Positions 42,094-50,655 of a stretch of DNA of 64,000 nucleotides are shown here, one piece after another. Location of the stretch: positions 992,001 through 1,056,000 of the forward strand of contig NZ_AP018725.1 in the NCBI RefSeq assembly GCF_003967195.1. Direction: 5' to 3'. Both the position numbers and the translations under genes were made by a program. How positions within the stretch are numbered: position 1 is the first letter of the stretch; each line of letters starts with the position of its first letter. The notes below the pieces were generated by a model that was given only the letters and a program-made list of their open reading frames with translations, did no database searches and was not told the origin of the DNA. This DNA is from Sulfuriflexus mobilis (GTDB lineage: Bacteria; Pseudomonadota; Gammaproteobacteria; AKS1).

Positions 42094-42193
42094 AATCCCT
42101 CCTTCTCCGCCAAACAATAAAGGCCGCCCCTTGTGGGCGGCTTTTTTATTTGGTCTAGTCAGGCTTCGAACCCTCGATATATAAAGTTAGTTC
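42094..42193 (+). repeat. tRNA-Ser(GGA) 3'-end repeat unit, copy 2
   Basis: Block 1 at 42094-42125 is identical to copy 1 over 32 bases; block 2 at 42162-42193 matches in 31 of 32. The terminator between them has diverged (GCCGCCC/GGGCGGC with a T-run at 42142-42147) yet keeps its form. The period is about 173-175 bp, similar to the 160 bp at the CGA tRNA. Confidence 0.9.
42112..42151 (+). terminator. Second intrinsic terminator after tRNA-Ser(GGA)
   Basis: GCCGCCC (42123-42129) pairs with GGGCGGC (42135-42141), followed by TTTTTT. It belongs to repeat copy 2 and would stop transcripts that pass the first terminator. Confidence 0.85.
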
Positions 42194-42327
42194 ACACCTC
42201 AGAACCCTTTCAGGTTTCTCCCTGGAATCTCTTCGAGCTTCATTAGGGATTCCTTGCTCTTGCTCCGATAACAAGCGGTAGCGCCTGACTTACAGCCTCT
42301 GGAAAGGGGCTGATGAAAATCTAGCCG

Positions 42328-44940
42328 TCACGTATCCAGTAACTCACGTATCCTGTTTAGCAAAGTTTGTGACTGGAACGGTTTACGGAGGATGTTTTGA
42401 TGCAAGTCATCATTAACCATTTCTATATTGCGATCATCACTAAAACCGCTCGCCAGTTGAATTTTTATTTTGGGGTATTTTTTTTGTACGATCGCGGTTA
42501 GTTCATAACCATTCATCTCCGGCATAATGACATCGGAAAGCAACAGGTCGACGGCTTCAGTCTTAAGGATTTCAAGTGCCTGCCGGGCACTTTCGGCAGA
42601 AAGGGTTCGGTAACCTTGCTGGCGGAGTATTTCAGTCATTAGGTTGAGCAGGGCGGGTTCGTCGTCCACCAGCAGAATTGTTTCATGGCCGCCTACATCC
42701 AGGTTTAGTTGAACGACAGCAGGTCGTTCTGCCTCGTTAGCATGATGATGACGGGGAAAATACAGCGATAATCTCGTGCCGTGGCCTGGCTCGGAATAAA
42801 CCTTAATCGTGCCACCACTGCGTTCCACGAAGCCATATACCTGACTCAGGCCGAGCCCGGTGCCTTTGTCCTTTTTGGTGGTAAAGAAAGGGTCAAAGAT
42901 TCTTTCTACTGTGGCTTTATCCATGCCACAGCCGGTATCGGTGATGTTAAGTGCAACATAATCACCTGGCTCTATATTGAGTAGTTGGGCATTCATGGAA
43001 TCGATTGATTCGTTGCCTGTCTGGATAGTTAACTGGCCATTGCCTTCTATTGCGTGCATGGCGTTAATGCTGATATTGATAATGGCATCTTCCAGTTCGC
43101 CGCTGTCCAGCCAGACGGGCCACAAATCATCCGCCAGGTCGAGCACCAATTTAATGCGTGCAGTCAGGGTTTTTTCAAGCAGATTCTGCACATCCCGTAT
43201 CAGTGTATTGATATCCAGGCTCGATGTGTCAGCAGGCTTTTTCCGTGAGAAGGCCAATAACTTCAGGGTCAGTTCGGCACCGCGCTCACCGGCATGACGT
43301 ATCTCATGAGCATAATTTTGCAGTTTGGGCTGGTTACCCAGCATGCCTTCAAGTAATTCGGCATAACCCAGAATGACCCCAAGCATGTTGTTGTAGTCAT
43401 GTGCAATACCGCCGGTGAGTTTGCCAAGGGCATCCATTTTCTGGCTGTGACGGAGTTGTACTTCCTGTTGTTTACGGTCGGTAATATTGGTAAAGATGCC
43501 ACAAACAGAATAAGTGTTGCCGCCAGCATCCACCAGGGGGAATTTAATAGCTATATAGGTGTGCCGTCCTGTATCAGCCGGGATGGACACTTCTGATTCC
43601 AGTGTGTGGCCGGTTTCCAGCACAAGCTTATCATTGAATTGCAGCTTGTCAGCGAGGTCTTTGGGCAAGACGTCATGTGGTTTCTTGCCGATGACATCGC
43701 CACGTTCACAATGGAACATTTCCTCAAAGCGCCGATTAACAAAAGTAAAGACTCCATTGGTGTCTTTAACGTAGACCACTGCTGGTGAGTTATCCATAAT
43801 GGCTTGCAGGTCACGTTGATTCTTGGCCGCGAGCTCGCGTAATCGATATTGTTCGGTAATATCATTAAAGACCAGCACCACCCCCTGGATATAGCCATCG
43901 TTACCACGAATAGGTGCGGCGGAGTCGGCGATCTGGTGTTCCGTACCATCCCTGGCAACCAGTGTAGTATGATTGCTGAGATAGATAATTTCACCCGTGG
44001 CAATGACTTTTGAAACCGGATTTTCAATAGACTGGCGACTGGTGGCATTTATGATTGGAAAAATGGTTTTTAATGACTGTCCTTGCGCCTCCTCTAAAGA
44101 CCAGCCGGTGAGTTGCTCGGCCACGAAGTTCATGCGTGTGACATAACCTTCTGCGTCAGTGGCGATGACGGCATCACCGATGCTATTAAGCGTAATGGCA
44201 AGGTCCTGTTCACGTTCTTCTAATATTGTGAGTGCCTGATGACGTTCCTCTGCTGCAGTTTGAAAAGAAAGGGCGAGATGACGAATGTCAGGATCGGGGC
44301 TATTCAGCGCAGTGAAATTGACCGTGTCCCCCGAGCCAAAACGCCTGACCTGTTCGGCGAATATTGCCAAAGGCGCGGTTAATTTATGCCCCCAGATGAT
44401 GGCGATCAGCAGTGCCAAAAATGTTGTTGCAATCGTTATTTGCAGGGAATTTAGGGTGTTGGTGCGCAGCGTTGCTGCAATTTCGGATTGGTTGATGCCT
44501 ATGTGCAAGGCGGCATCCAGCCCTGGAATCAACTGTTCACTGTATTCATATATAAGACCGCGTTGAGTCTGGAATTTATTCTCCAGGTGAATGCCGGCCT
44601 TGTCTGAATGATGGTCATTTCCATGTAAAAGATAACGCGGGAATCCTTGCTGAAAAGAATGCGCAAAGACTTTATGTCGATTATCGGTCACATAAAGGAA
44701 TTCAATAGGATTGTCGTGCGATTCCAGGCTTTTTAGCAGGTTGCCTACTCGCAGCCTGTTGCCATCGATGACGTCCTGTACCAGGGCGTCGCGCAAAGAG
44801 CGAACAACAGTACGGGCGAGAATTTTTTCCGAATCGGTGTGCAGGGCTCGTTGCTGGTATTGAGCCAGCAGAAAATTGGCTGTGCTGCTGATCGAGATAG
44901 CAACCAGTATTAATAAAAATATACGCCAGCTTAGTTTCAT
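42328..44940 (-). CDS. Hybrid sensor histidine kinase with PAS domains and receiver
   Basis: The 870-residue protein has two membrane helices (about residues 7-27 and 170-192) flanking a periplasmic sensor region, a HAMP-like linker, two PAS domains (LNSIGDAVIATDAEGYVTRMN and IMDNSPAVVYVKDTNGVFTF), a histidine kinase core with GGIAHDYNNMLGVILGYAEL, an HATPase with DTGCGMDKATVERIFDPFF, and a C-terminal receiver with LLLSDVIMPEMNGYEL. It is an inner-membrane sensor. It overlaps the PhnD-like gene by four bases, so the periplasmic binding protein is its likely input. Confidence 0.92.
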   Translation of the reverse strand: MKLSWRIFLLILVAISISSTANFLLAQYQQRALHTDSEKILARTVVRSLRDALVQDVIDGNRLRVGNLLKSLESHDNPIEFLYVTDNRHKVFAHSFQQGFPRYLLHGNDHHSDKAGIHLENKFQTQRGLIYEYSEQLIPGLDAALHIGINQSEIAATLRTNTLNSLQITIATTFLALLIAIIWGHKLTAPLAIFAEQVRRFGSGDTVNFTALNSPDPDIRHLALSFQTAAEERHQALTILEEREQDLAITLNSIGDAVIATDAEGYVTRMNFVAEQLTGWSLEEAQGQSLKTIFPIINATSRQSIENPVSKVIATGEIIYLSNHTTLVARDGTEHQIADSAAPIRGNDGYIQGVVLVFNDITEQYRLRELAAKNQRDLQAIMDNSPAVVYVKDTNGVFTFVNRRFEEMFHCERGDVIGKKPHDVLPKDLADKLQFNDKLVLETGHTLESEVSIPADTGRHTYIAIKFPLVDAGGNTYSVCGIFTNITDRKQQEVQLRHSQKMDALGKLTGGIAHDYNNMLGVILGYAELLEGMLGNQPKLQNYAHEIRHAGERGAELTLKLLAFSRKKPADTSSLDINTLIRDVQNLLEKTLTARIKLVLDLADDLWPVWLDSGELEDAIINISINAMHAIEGNGQLTIQTGNESIDSMNAQLLNIEPGDYVALNITDTGCGMDKATVERIFDPFFTTKKDKGTGLGLSQVYGFVERSGGTIKVYSEPGHGTRLSLYFPRHHHANEAERPAVVQLNLDVGGHETILLVDDEPALLNLMTEILRQQGYRTLSAESARQALEILKTEAVDLLLSDVIMPEMNGYELTAIVQKKYPKIKIQLASGFSDDRNIEMVNDDLHQNILRKPFQSQTLLNRIRELLDT

Positions 44941-45932
44941 TGCGCAGGGCCCGGACCGTGATTATCCTGCATAAAACCTAGCCTGATCGACCATTGGCGC
45001 AAATCGACATAATCACCCTCCATGGCCTCGACGAAGCCTTTGGGCATCTCTGTTTTATCCCAGTGATAGAGGTTCTGTCGATGTTTGCCCTGTGGATCGA
45101 AATCCAGCAGTGCCTGCCTGACCCGTGCTATGACCTCTGCAGGAAGTAAGCCGCTGGCGACGATGCCGCTGGAAGGGTAGTCACGGGAGCGATGAATAAT
45201 TTTCACATATCCTCCTGCAGCCAGTTCTTCCGCCAGTTTGTCTTGCATGCCACAAATATCAAATCTTCCAGCCACTACGGCCTCCGCACAGTTTTGATGC
45301 GAGCCCATATAGGCATAAGAGGATAAATCCTTGAGCGAAATCCCGTTTTCGGTGAGCATGATGCGTGGAATGAGGTGACCCTGGGTAGAATCCCGGCTAC
45401 CAAAGGCCAGTCCCCGGCCTTTGAAATCGGATATGTCGCGAATACGACTATTCGGCTTAACAACAAAAACAGACTGGTATACTGCCTTGCCCTGATGATT
45501 GAGACCGCGCACTAATGAAATCGCGCCATACATGGACTGGGCGTCAAGGAAACTGCTGGCGCCCATGGCCGCAAATTGGGTTTTGTTCTGGCCGAGTTCT
45601 TCAACAGTCGTGCTGCTCTTCGGTGTAAAGTGCAGTTTGAATTGGTAGCCGGTAGCGGCCTCAAGGTATTTTAAGAAGGGTAGGTATTGTGCGGCGTCTT
45701 CTTGTGGTGACCGGCGTAAATCAAAACCAAAGTAGAAAATCTTGTCCTGGGCCTGTCGTATGTCTTTGTCTTGTTGTGCTTGTTCTTTCTGTAATGCCGT
45801 ATCAGGCAGTCGTTCCTGACTGTCAACGTGTATGACCGGGAGATTATCAGATGTATCGCAGGATATTAATGCGAGAGAGAGTAGTAGCAGTGCGAGGGGG
45901 ATATGGCGGATAGTTTTTGGAAGTGAATACAT
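44937..45932 (-). CDS. PhnD-like periplasmic substrate-binding lipoprotein
   Basis: The 331-residue protein has a lipobox in LALISCDTSDN (residue 25), then the PhnD/phosphate-phosphonate binding fold: KIFYFGFDLRRSPQEDAAQYL, LKYLEAATGYQFKLHFTPKS, FAAMGASSFLDAQSMYG, FGSRDSTQGHLIPRIML and RSRDYPSSGIVAS. No ABC permease or ATPase is nearby; instead it sits between a REC-EAL gene and a hybrid kinase. A sensory role as a ligand-presenting partner of the kinase is inferred. Confidence 0.85.
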   Translation of the reverse strand: MYSLPKTIRHIPLALLLLSLALISCDTSDNLPVIHVDSQERLPDTALQKEQAQQDKDIRQAQDKIFYFGFDLRRSPQEDAAQYLPFLKYLEAATGYQFKLHFTPKSSTTVEELGQNKTQFAAMGASSFLDAQSMYGAISLVRGLNHQGKAVYQSVFVVKPNSRIRDISDFKGRGLAFGSRDSTQGHLIPRIMLTENGISLKDLSSYAYMGSHQNCAEAVVAGRFDICGMQDKLAEELAAGGYVKIIHRSRDYPSSGIVASGLLPAEVIARVRQALLDFDPQGKHRQNLYHWDKTEMPKGFVEAMEGDYVDLRQWSIRLGFMQDNHGPGPAQ

Positions 45933-45961
45933 AATTATTAGATAAGATATATTGGCTTACA

Positions 45962-47149
45962 TTAAGAGGCCGTTTTTTCTCGACTTCTCTCCCACTCAAT
46001 AATCGCTTCTGCCGGCATGGGTCTTGCTATGAAATAACCCTGGGCAATATCGCAACCCAGTTCCCGTAATTTATCCCATACCTCACGGGTTTCAACGCCT
46101 TCTGCCACCAGCCTCATGCCCAGCATTTTACCAAGCATAATGCATATTTTTACGATCACCAGGGCGGCTGTATCGTCAACCATACGCATAACAAAACTCT
46201 GGTCTATTTTTAGTTCAGTAAAAGGTGCCTGATATAATTGCGACAGCGATGAATAGCCTGTGCCAAAATCATCAATTGATAGTGAGAAACCCTTCATCCT
46301 TAAACGATTAAGCACATCCAGCGATGAGGTAAGTTCTCCCATGACAGCACTCTCAGTAATTTCCAGCATGATCTTTTCCGGGTTAATGGCATGTTTATCA
46401 GTTTTTGTTATTAACTGTTCCGGTAAACTCAGGCTGGTAATATTTTCTGCCGAGACATTGACTGAAATAACAACATCCAGCCCCGCTGTCTTCCAGTGCC
46501 GGCTCTGCTTAATCGCTAATTCAATCACCTCTTCGGTCAATAAACCGATCACCCCATTTTTTTCCGCGAGGTCGATAAACTGATCCGGGAAAATCATGCC
46601 CCGTTCCGGGTGTTGCCAGCGTACCAGGGCTTCGACACCCCGCAAGGCCCCTGTTTCAATATCGACTTGTGGCTGATAGTGTAAAACCAGTTGATGTTGC
46701 TGTATGGCCTGTTCGAGTTCGGCTACGGATACCGGGTCTTTCGGGTTTATTATTGTTTTATCCACGGCAATGTTGGGTTTGATAAGATCCAGGACCTGGG
46801 TAAAATCATCTATACGTACCGGCTTGGTCAGGGTCGCCAGTACCTTTATATTGTGTGCCTCTGCCAATTGTTGTGCCGAGTGTAATACTCGGGCATCGAA
46901 GCCGCTGATCAAGATCAGTAACAGGTCGGAGTGTTTTTCTGCCAGGGCGCGGATGACCTCAATACCATCCATTTCCGGCATATTCAGATCCAATATGAGT
47001 ACGCAGTGTTGTTGTAAGTCATAGGTAAGAAATTTGGCGGGGCTTTGTTCTGATACAGCTAACCAGCCTGCACTTGTCGCAATTTCTACAAGCAGGTTTG
47101 CATATTGCGCATCATCATCGAGTACATAGAGTCTTGGTCGTGGAATCAT
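45962..47149 (-). CDS. Response regulator with EAL phosphodiesterase domain
   Basis: The 395-residue protein has an N-terminal receiver (YVLDDDAQYANLLVEI, LILDLNMPEMDGIEV) and an EAL domain from about residue 145. The catalytic signature is intact: GVEALVRWQHP, SVNVSAENI, LEITESAVM, IDDFGTGYSSLSQL, LKIDQSFV, VAEGVET, QGYFIARPMP. It should hydrolyse c-di-GMP when activated by phosphorylation, probably by the kinase encoded two genes downstream. Confidence 0.94.
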   Translation of the reverse strand: MIPRPRLYVLDDDAQYANLLVEIATSAGWLAVSEQSPAKFLTYDLQQHCVLILDLNMPEMDGIEVIRALAEKHSDLLLILISGFDARVLHSAQQLAEAHNIKVLATLTKPVRIDDFTQVLDLIKPNIAVDKTIINPKDPVSVAELEQAIQQHQLVLHYQPQVDIETGALRGVEALVRWQHPERGMIFPDQFIDLAEKNGVIGLLTEEVIELAIKQSRHWKTAGLDVVISVNVSAENITSLSLPEQLITKTDKHAINPEKIMLEITESAVMGELTSSLDVLNRLRMKGFSLSIDDFGTGYSSLSQLYQAPFTELKIDQSFVMRMVDDTAALVIVKICIMLGKMLGMRLVAEGVETREVWDKLRELGCDIAQGYFIARPMPAEAIIEWERSREKTAS

Positions 47150-47476
47150 TATATTTATACTATTACCTAATATAATATTTCATATTTGGATATAGGGATT
47201 TAACGGGTAACAGGAAAGACTATACCATTTCGATTCTAGTAAGCTTTGTTTGCCAAGTCTATGAAGCCACAGAAGACAAAGGGTTTATCAGTAGCGGCAT
47301 GGGACGGTCAGACTATGCTGGGCAATTGACTAACATAAGAAATTTTTCACGGTTTTACTGTTTCGTGCGGGGGATGCCGCAGCACGACTGACAGTGGCCC
47401 TGAAAGCGTTGATATATAAGGTATGTCCGCTAAAGCACCCAAACGGGGCAATTTCTGGTACTATCTCTCGCCCAAT
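47150..47476. other. Intergenic region upstream of the 4.5S RNA
   Basis: No gene is seen. A possible -10 TACTAT at 47459-47464 is placed to start transcription just before the 4.5S RNA at about 47471-47477, but the -35 is weak. The stretch from 47150 to 47340 is AT-rich and probably holds the promoter of the minus-strand EAL operon. Confidence 0.4.
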
Positions 47477-47591
47477 GGTGGCCCGCATCGGTCCCCCCGC
47501 AACACTATGCTGTGAACCCGGCCAGGCCTGGAAGGGAGCAACCGCAGCAGCAGACGTGTGTGCCGGGGTGTGGCTGGTGCGGGTCGCCACC
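47477..47591 (+). ncRNA. ffs: Signal recognition particle 4.5S RNA
   Basis: The ends GGTGGC (47477-47482) and GCCACC (47586-47591) pair, and the molecule forms a long hairpin. The conserved Ffh-binding loop region is recognisable in CCAGGCCTGGAAGGGAGCAACC, with the SRP hallmark GGAAGG-AGCA and opposing GCAGCAGCAGACG, close to E. coli 4.5S RNA. It lies before dnaX, a common place in proteobacteria. Length is about 115 nt. Confidence 0.93.
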
Positions 47592-47734
47592 CTAAATTCC
47601 TTTATATATAAATCAGTTAGCTAGTGCCCGCCCGGCGACCGTGCCGGGGATGCCGAGGGACACTAACTGCGGTATGCTAGCGGCTCACAGTCCGGATATC
47701 GGGCAAATGAGTCAAAAATTGTCGGATGGTTTGA

Positions 47735-49384
47735 ATGAGTTATCAGGTGTTGGCGCGCAAGTGGCGCCCCCGCAAATTCGAGGAAATGGTTGGTCAGCAG
47801 CATGTGCTGCGGGCACTCATTAATGCCCTCGACAATGATCGTCTGCACCATGCCTACTTGTTTACCGGTACCCGCGGGGTGGGCAAGACCACCATCGCCC
47901 GCATCCTCGCCAAGTCCCTGAACTGCGAACAGGGGGTGAGTTCCAGTCCCTGTGGTGAGTGCGCGACCTGCCGTGAGGTCGATGAAGGACGCTTTGTGGA
48001 CCTGATCGAGGTCGATGCCGCCTCGCGGACCAAGGTCGATGAGACTCGCGAGCTGCTCGATAATGTGCAATACGCGCCGACACGTGGCCGTTACAAGGTC
48101 TACCTCATCGATGAGGTACACATGTTCTCCAACCACAGCTTCAACGCCCTGCTGAAGACGCTGGAGGAACCCCCGCCGCACGTAAAGTTTCTGCTCGCCA
48201 CCACCGACCCGCAAAAGCTGCCGGTGACCATCCTCTCGCGTTGTCTGCAATTCAACCTGAAGAGCCTGGCCCAGGAACCCATCCGTGACCACCTGGCCCA
48301 TATTATAGGTGAGGAAGGGGTGCCGTTTGAGCCGGCAGCCTTGCAGCAACTGGCCCGTGCCGCACAGGGTAGTATGCGTGATGCCCTGAGCCTGCTCGAC
48401 CAGGCGATTGCCTATGGCGGTGGTGATCTCAAAGATGATGATGTGTGTACCATGCTCGGCGTGATCGGCCAGCACTATGTCGTCGATCTGCTCGATGCCC
48501 TGGCGGTGGACGATGCCACCGCACTGCTGGAGTGTGTGCAGCGGATGTCAGAGCAGACCGTGAACTATGAGGCCGCGCTGGCCGATGTGCTGAGCATGTT
48601 ACAACGCATGGCCATTGCCCAGGTTGTGCCGGAGGCGGTCGATGACACGATGGGTGATAAGGACACGGTATTACGCCTTGCCGGGCAGTTTAGTGCTGAA
48701 GATATACAGCTTTATTACCAGGTTGCTTTACTGGGCCGACGAGACTTGAACTTGTCACCGGATCTGCGTGGTGGTTTTGAGATGCTCATGTTGCGTATGC
48801 TGGCCTTCCGGCCGGTTGAGGAAGGTGAGTCAGCACCGGCGAGACAGGCTGAAAAAAAAATTATTAAACCCGTCTTGAAGCGTCCTGCAGCTGCGGCTGC
48901 CGCCGTTGAAACAATAGCAACGAGTGAGGCGGTTGTCGATGTTAGCCCACCGGTTTCCCAGGTGAGTGAAGCTGCGGCGAGGCCGGCATACTCAGTGCCT
49001 GCCGACACCGGGGATTGGGCAAGTATCGTTGAATCCCTGAACCTGGGTGGCTTTGAACATCAGTTGGCGGTGAATTGTTGTTTGCGCAGTCGTAAGGCGA
49101 ACTGTTTTAATCTCAGTTTGAGTAGTGAACACGCGCAATTGCACAACGACAAGTTTGAATCACGCATACAAGAGGCGCTGCAGGCAGTGTTTGGCAAGCA
49201 AACACGTCTGACTATCGAGGTGGGTGTGCAAGTACAGGATACCCCGGCACAACAACAAGCACGGGCCAGGGATGAACGTCAGCAACAGGCTGAAACGACT
49301 ATCGCCGGTGACAGTATCGTGCAGTCCCTGCAGGAACGTTTCGGTGCCAGCGTGCAGACAGGCTCGGTAAAACCGATTGATTAA
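47735..49384 (+). CDS. dnaX: DNA polymerase III subunits gamma/tau DnaX
   Basis: The clamp-loader ATPase has 549 residues. Domain I shows Walker A in GTRGVGKTTIAR, a zinc module (CEQGVSSSPCGECATC), Walker B in YLIDEVHMFS, and the sensor region LEEPPPHVKFLLATTDPQK. Domain III ends near residue 365. A linker rich in Ala and Val follows, then a C-terminal domain for tau. A run of nine A at the end of domain III may produce a shorter gamma form (see separate entry). ybaB and recR follow, the conserved order. Confidence 0.97.
   Translation: MSYQVLARKWRPRKFEEMVGQQHVLRALINALDNDRLHHAYLFTGTRGVGKTTIARILAKSLNCEQGVSSSPCGECATCREVDEGRFVDLIEVDAASRTKVDETRELLDNVQYAPTRGRYKVYLIDEVHMFSNHSFNALLKTLEEPPPHVKFLLATTDPQKLPVTILSRCLQFNLKSLAQEPIRDHLAHIIGEEGVPFEPAALQQLARAAQGSMRDALSLLDQAIAYGGGDLKDDDVCTMLGVIGQHYVVDLLDALAVDDATALLECVQRMSEQTVNYEAALADVLSMLQRMAIAQVVPEAVDDTMGDKDTVLRLAGQFSAEDIQLYYQVALLGRRDLNLSPDLRGGFEMLMLRMLAFRPVEEGESAPARQAEKKIIKPVLKRPAAAAAAVETIATSEAVVDVSPPVSQVSEAAARPAYSVPADTGDWASIVESLNLGGFEHQLAVNCCLRSRKANCFNLSLSSEHAQLHNDKFESRIQEALQAVFGKQTRLTIEVGVQVQDTPAQQQARARDERQQQAETTIAGDSIVQSLQERFGASVQTGSVKPID
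48852..48860 (+). other. A9 slippery run in dnaX, possible gamma-subunit site
   Basis: Codons 373-376 read GAA AAA AAA ATT. A shift of one base backwards gives GAA AAA AAA AAT TAT TAA, a stop two codons after the run and a product of about 377 residues; the other frame stops at TGA six codons on. A GCAGC-TGCG-GCTGC stem lies at 48887-48900, rather far downstream to be a classical frameshift stimulator. Similar A-runs make gamma in Thermus (transcript slippage) and E. coli (frameshift). Confidence 0.6.
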
Positions 49385-49417
49385 ATTAAGCTAAATAAAT
49401 TTCGAAGAGGTAGTGAG

Positions 49418-49741
49418 ATGAAAGGCGGAATCGGCAATATGATGAAGCAGGCGCAGAAGATGCAGGAAAACATGCAAAAGGCGCAGGCAGAACTGGCGGA
49501 GATGGAAGTCACCGGTAAAGCCGGTGGCGGCATGGTTAGTGTGATCATGAACGGTCGTCACGACGTTAAGCGCGTCAGTATTGATGACAGCCTGCTGACT
49601 GAAGACAAGGATATGCTTGAAGACCTGGTTGCGGCGGCAGTGAATGATGCCGTACAACAAGTGGAAAAGACCTCACAGGAAAAAATGGCCGGTATGATGG
49701 GCGGTATGCAGTTGCCACCGGGTATGAAGTTACCTTTCTAA
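49418..49741 (+). CDS. ybaB: Nucleoid-associated protein YbaB/EbfC
   Basis: The 107-residue protein begins [23 protein letters not shown], has a central [22 protein letters not shown] and ends in a Met/Gly-rich tail, all typical of the YbaB/EbfC family. It binds DNA as a dimer. It lies between dnaX and recR, the conserved gene order. Confidence 0.97.
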   Translation: MKGGIGNMMKQAQKMQENMQKAQAELAEMEVTGKAGGGMVSVIMNGRHDVKRVSIDDSLLTEDKDMLEDLVAAAVNDAVQQVEKTSQEKMAGMMGGMQLPPGMKLPF

Positions 49742-49753
49742 ATACCTGCCATC

Positions 49754-50350
49754 GTGTCACATAGCCCCCTTATCCAGCAACTAATTGAGGCACTGCGTTG
49801 TCTGCCGAGCGTTGGGCCAAAGAGTGCCCAGCGCATGGCTTATCATTTGCTGGAGCGCGACCGTGAGGGGGCTAGGCACTTGGCCGTGTCACTGCAAAGG
49901 GCCGCAGAGGAAGTAGGCCATTGCCAGTCCTGTCATACTTTTAGTGAAACAACATTGTGCCGCTTGTGTGCCGATGAACGTCGCGATCATGCCGTTGTCT
50001 GTATTGTGGAAAGTCCGGCCGATGCCCACGCCATTGAACAGGTAGCGAGTTACAAGGGGCTGTATTTTGTCTTAATGGGGCACTTGTCACCACTGGACGG
50101 AATAGGCCCGGAGGACATTGGTCTGGATGAACTGGCCCTGCGTCTTGATAAGGGTGAGATCAGTGAACTGATTATTGCCACTAACTCCACTGTCGAGGGT
50201 GAAGCGACTGCCCACTATATTGCCGATATGGCACAGGCCAGGCATATCGCCGCCAGCCGTATTGCCCATGGTGTGCCACTAGGTGGCGAGCTTGAATATG
50301 TCGATGGCCAGACCCTGTTTCATGCCTTCTCAGGCCGTCAACGCATCTAG
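49754..50350 (+). CDS. recR: Recombination mediator RecR
   Basis: RecR works with RecO (and RecF) to load RecA on gapped DNA. The 198-residue protein uses a GTG start. It has an N-terminal helix-hairpin-helix ([20 protein letters not shown]), a C4 zinc finger ([16 protein letters not shown]) and a Toprim domain ([16 protein letters not shown]). Confidence 0.97.
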   Translation: MSHSPLIQQLIEALRCLPSVGPKSAQRMAYHLLERDREGARHLAVSLQRAAEEVGHCQSCHTFSETTLCRLCADERRDHAVVCIVESPADAHAIEQVASYKGLYFVLMGHLSPLDGIGPEDIGLDELALRLDKGEISELIIATNSTVEGEATAHYIADMAQARHIAASRIAHGVPLGGELEYVDGQTLFHAFSGRQRI

Positions 50351-50370
50351 GCCAGGTTCAGAAAAGACTG

Positions 50371-50612
50371 TTAACCGCAAAGTTCACGAAGTAACGCTAA
50401 GCTTAAGACCTACTCCGTCATTCCGGCGCAGGTCGGAATCCAGACTACCCGGCTTGCTAACATCTCTGGATACTGGCCTTCACTTAGATCATCTTCGATG
50501 ATCATCAAGTACTTACTGAACGATGTTCTGGTCGCGCCAGTATGACAAGGGGTTTTTACGTATATAAAGGCTTTTGTTTTCCTTAGCGTTACTTCGCGTC
50601 CTTTGCGGTAAG
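50371..50612. repeat. Miniature element with terminal inverted repeats (recR-rsgA gap)
   Basis: The arms are 50371-50402 and 50581-50612. They share ACCGCAAAG and CGAAGTAACGCTAAG when one is reverse-complemented, about 26 of 32 bases. The 180-bp interior includes TCATTCCGGCGCAGGTCGGA, a motif often seen in dispersed intergenic repeats, and ATCATCTTCGATGATCATC, a small palindrome. No ORF is inside. The design resembles the element between queA and tgt. Confidence 0.6.
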
Positions 50613-50655
50613 AATATTTTTTAAAAACTTGTTAGACGCAAAAGTTACGAATGTA

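Noticed and set aside
41725-42113. Minus-strand frames with EGFEPS and RRRDSNPRY sequences
   Set aside because: These are well-known spurious translations of antisense tRNA-Ser sequence and its repeat copies, not genes.
47663-48475. Minus-strand open frame antisense to dnaX (270 codons)
   Set aside because: It overlaps the highly conserved ATPase domain of DnaX and has no features of its own.
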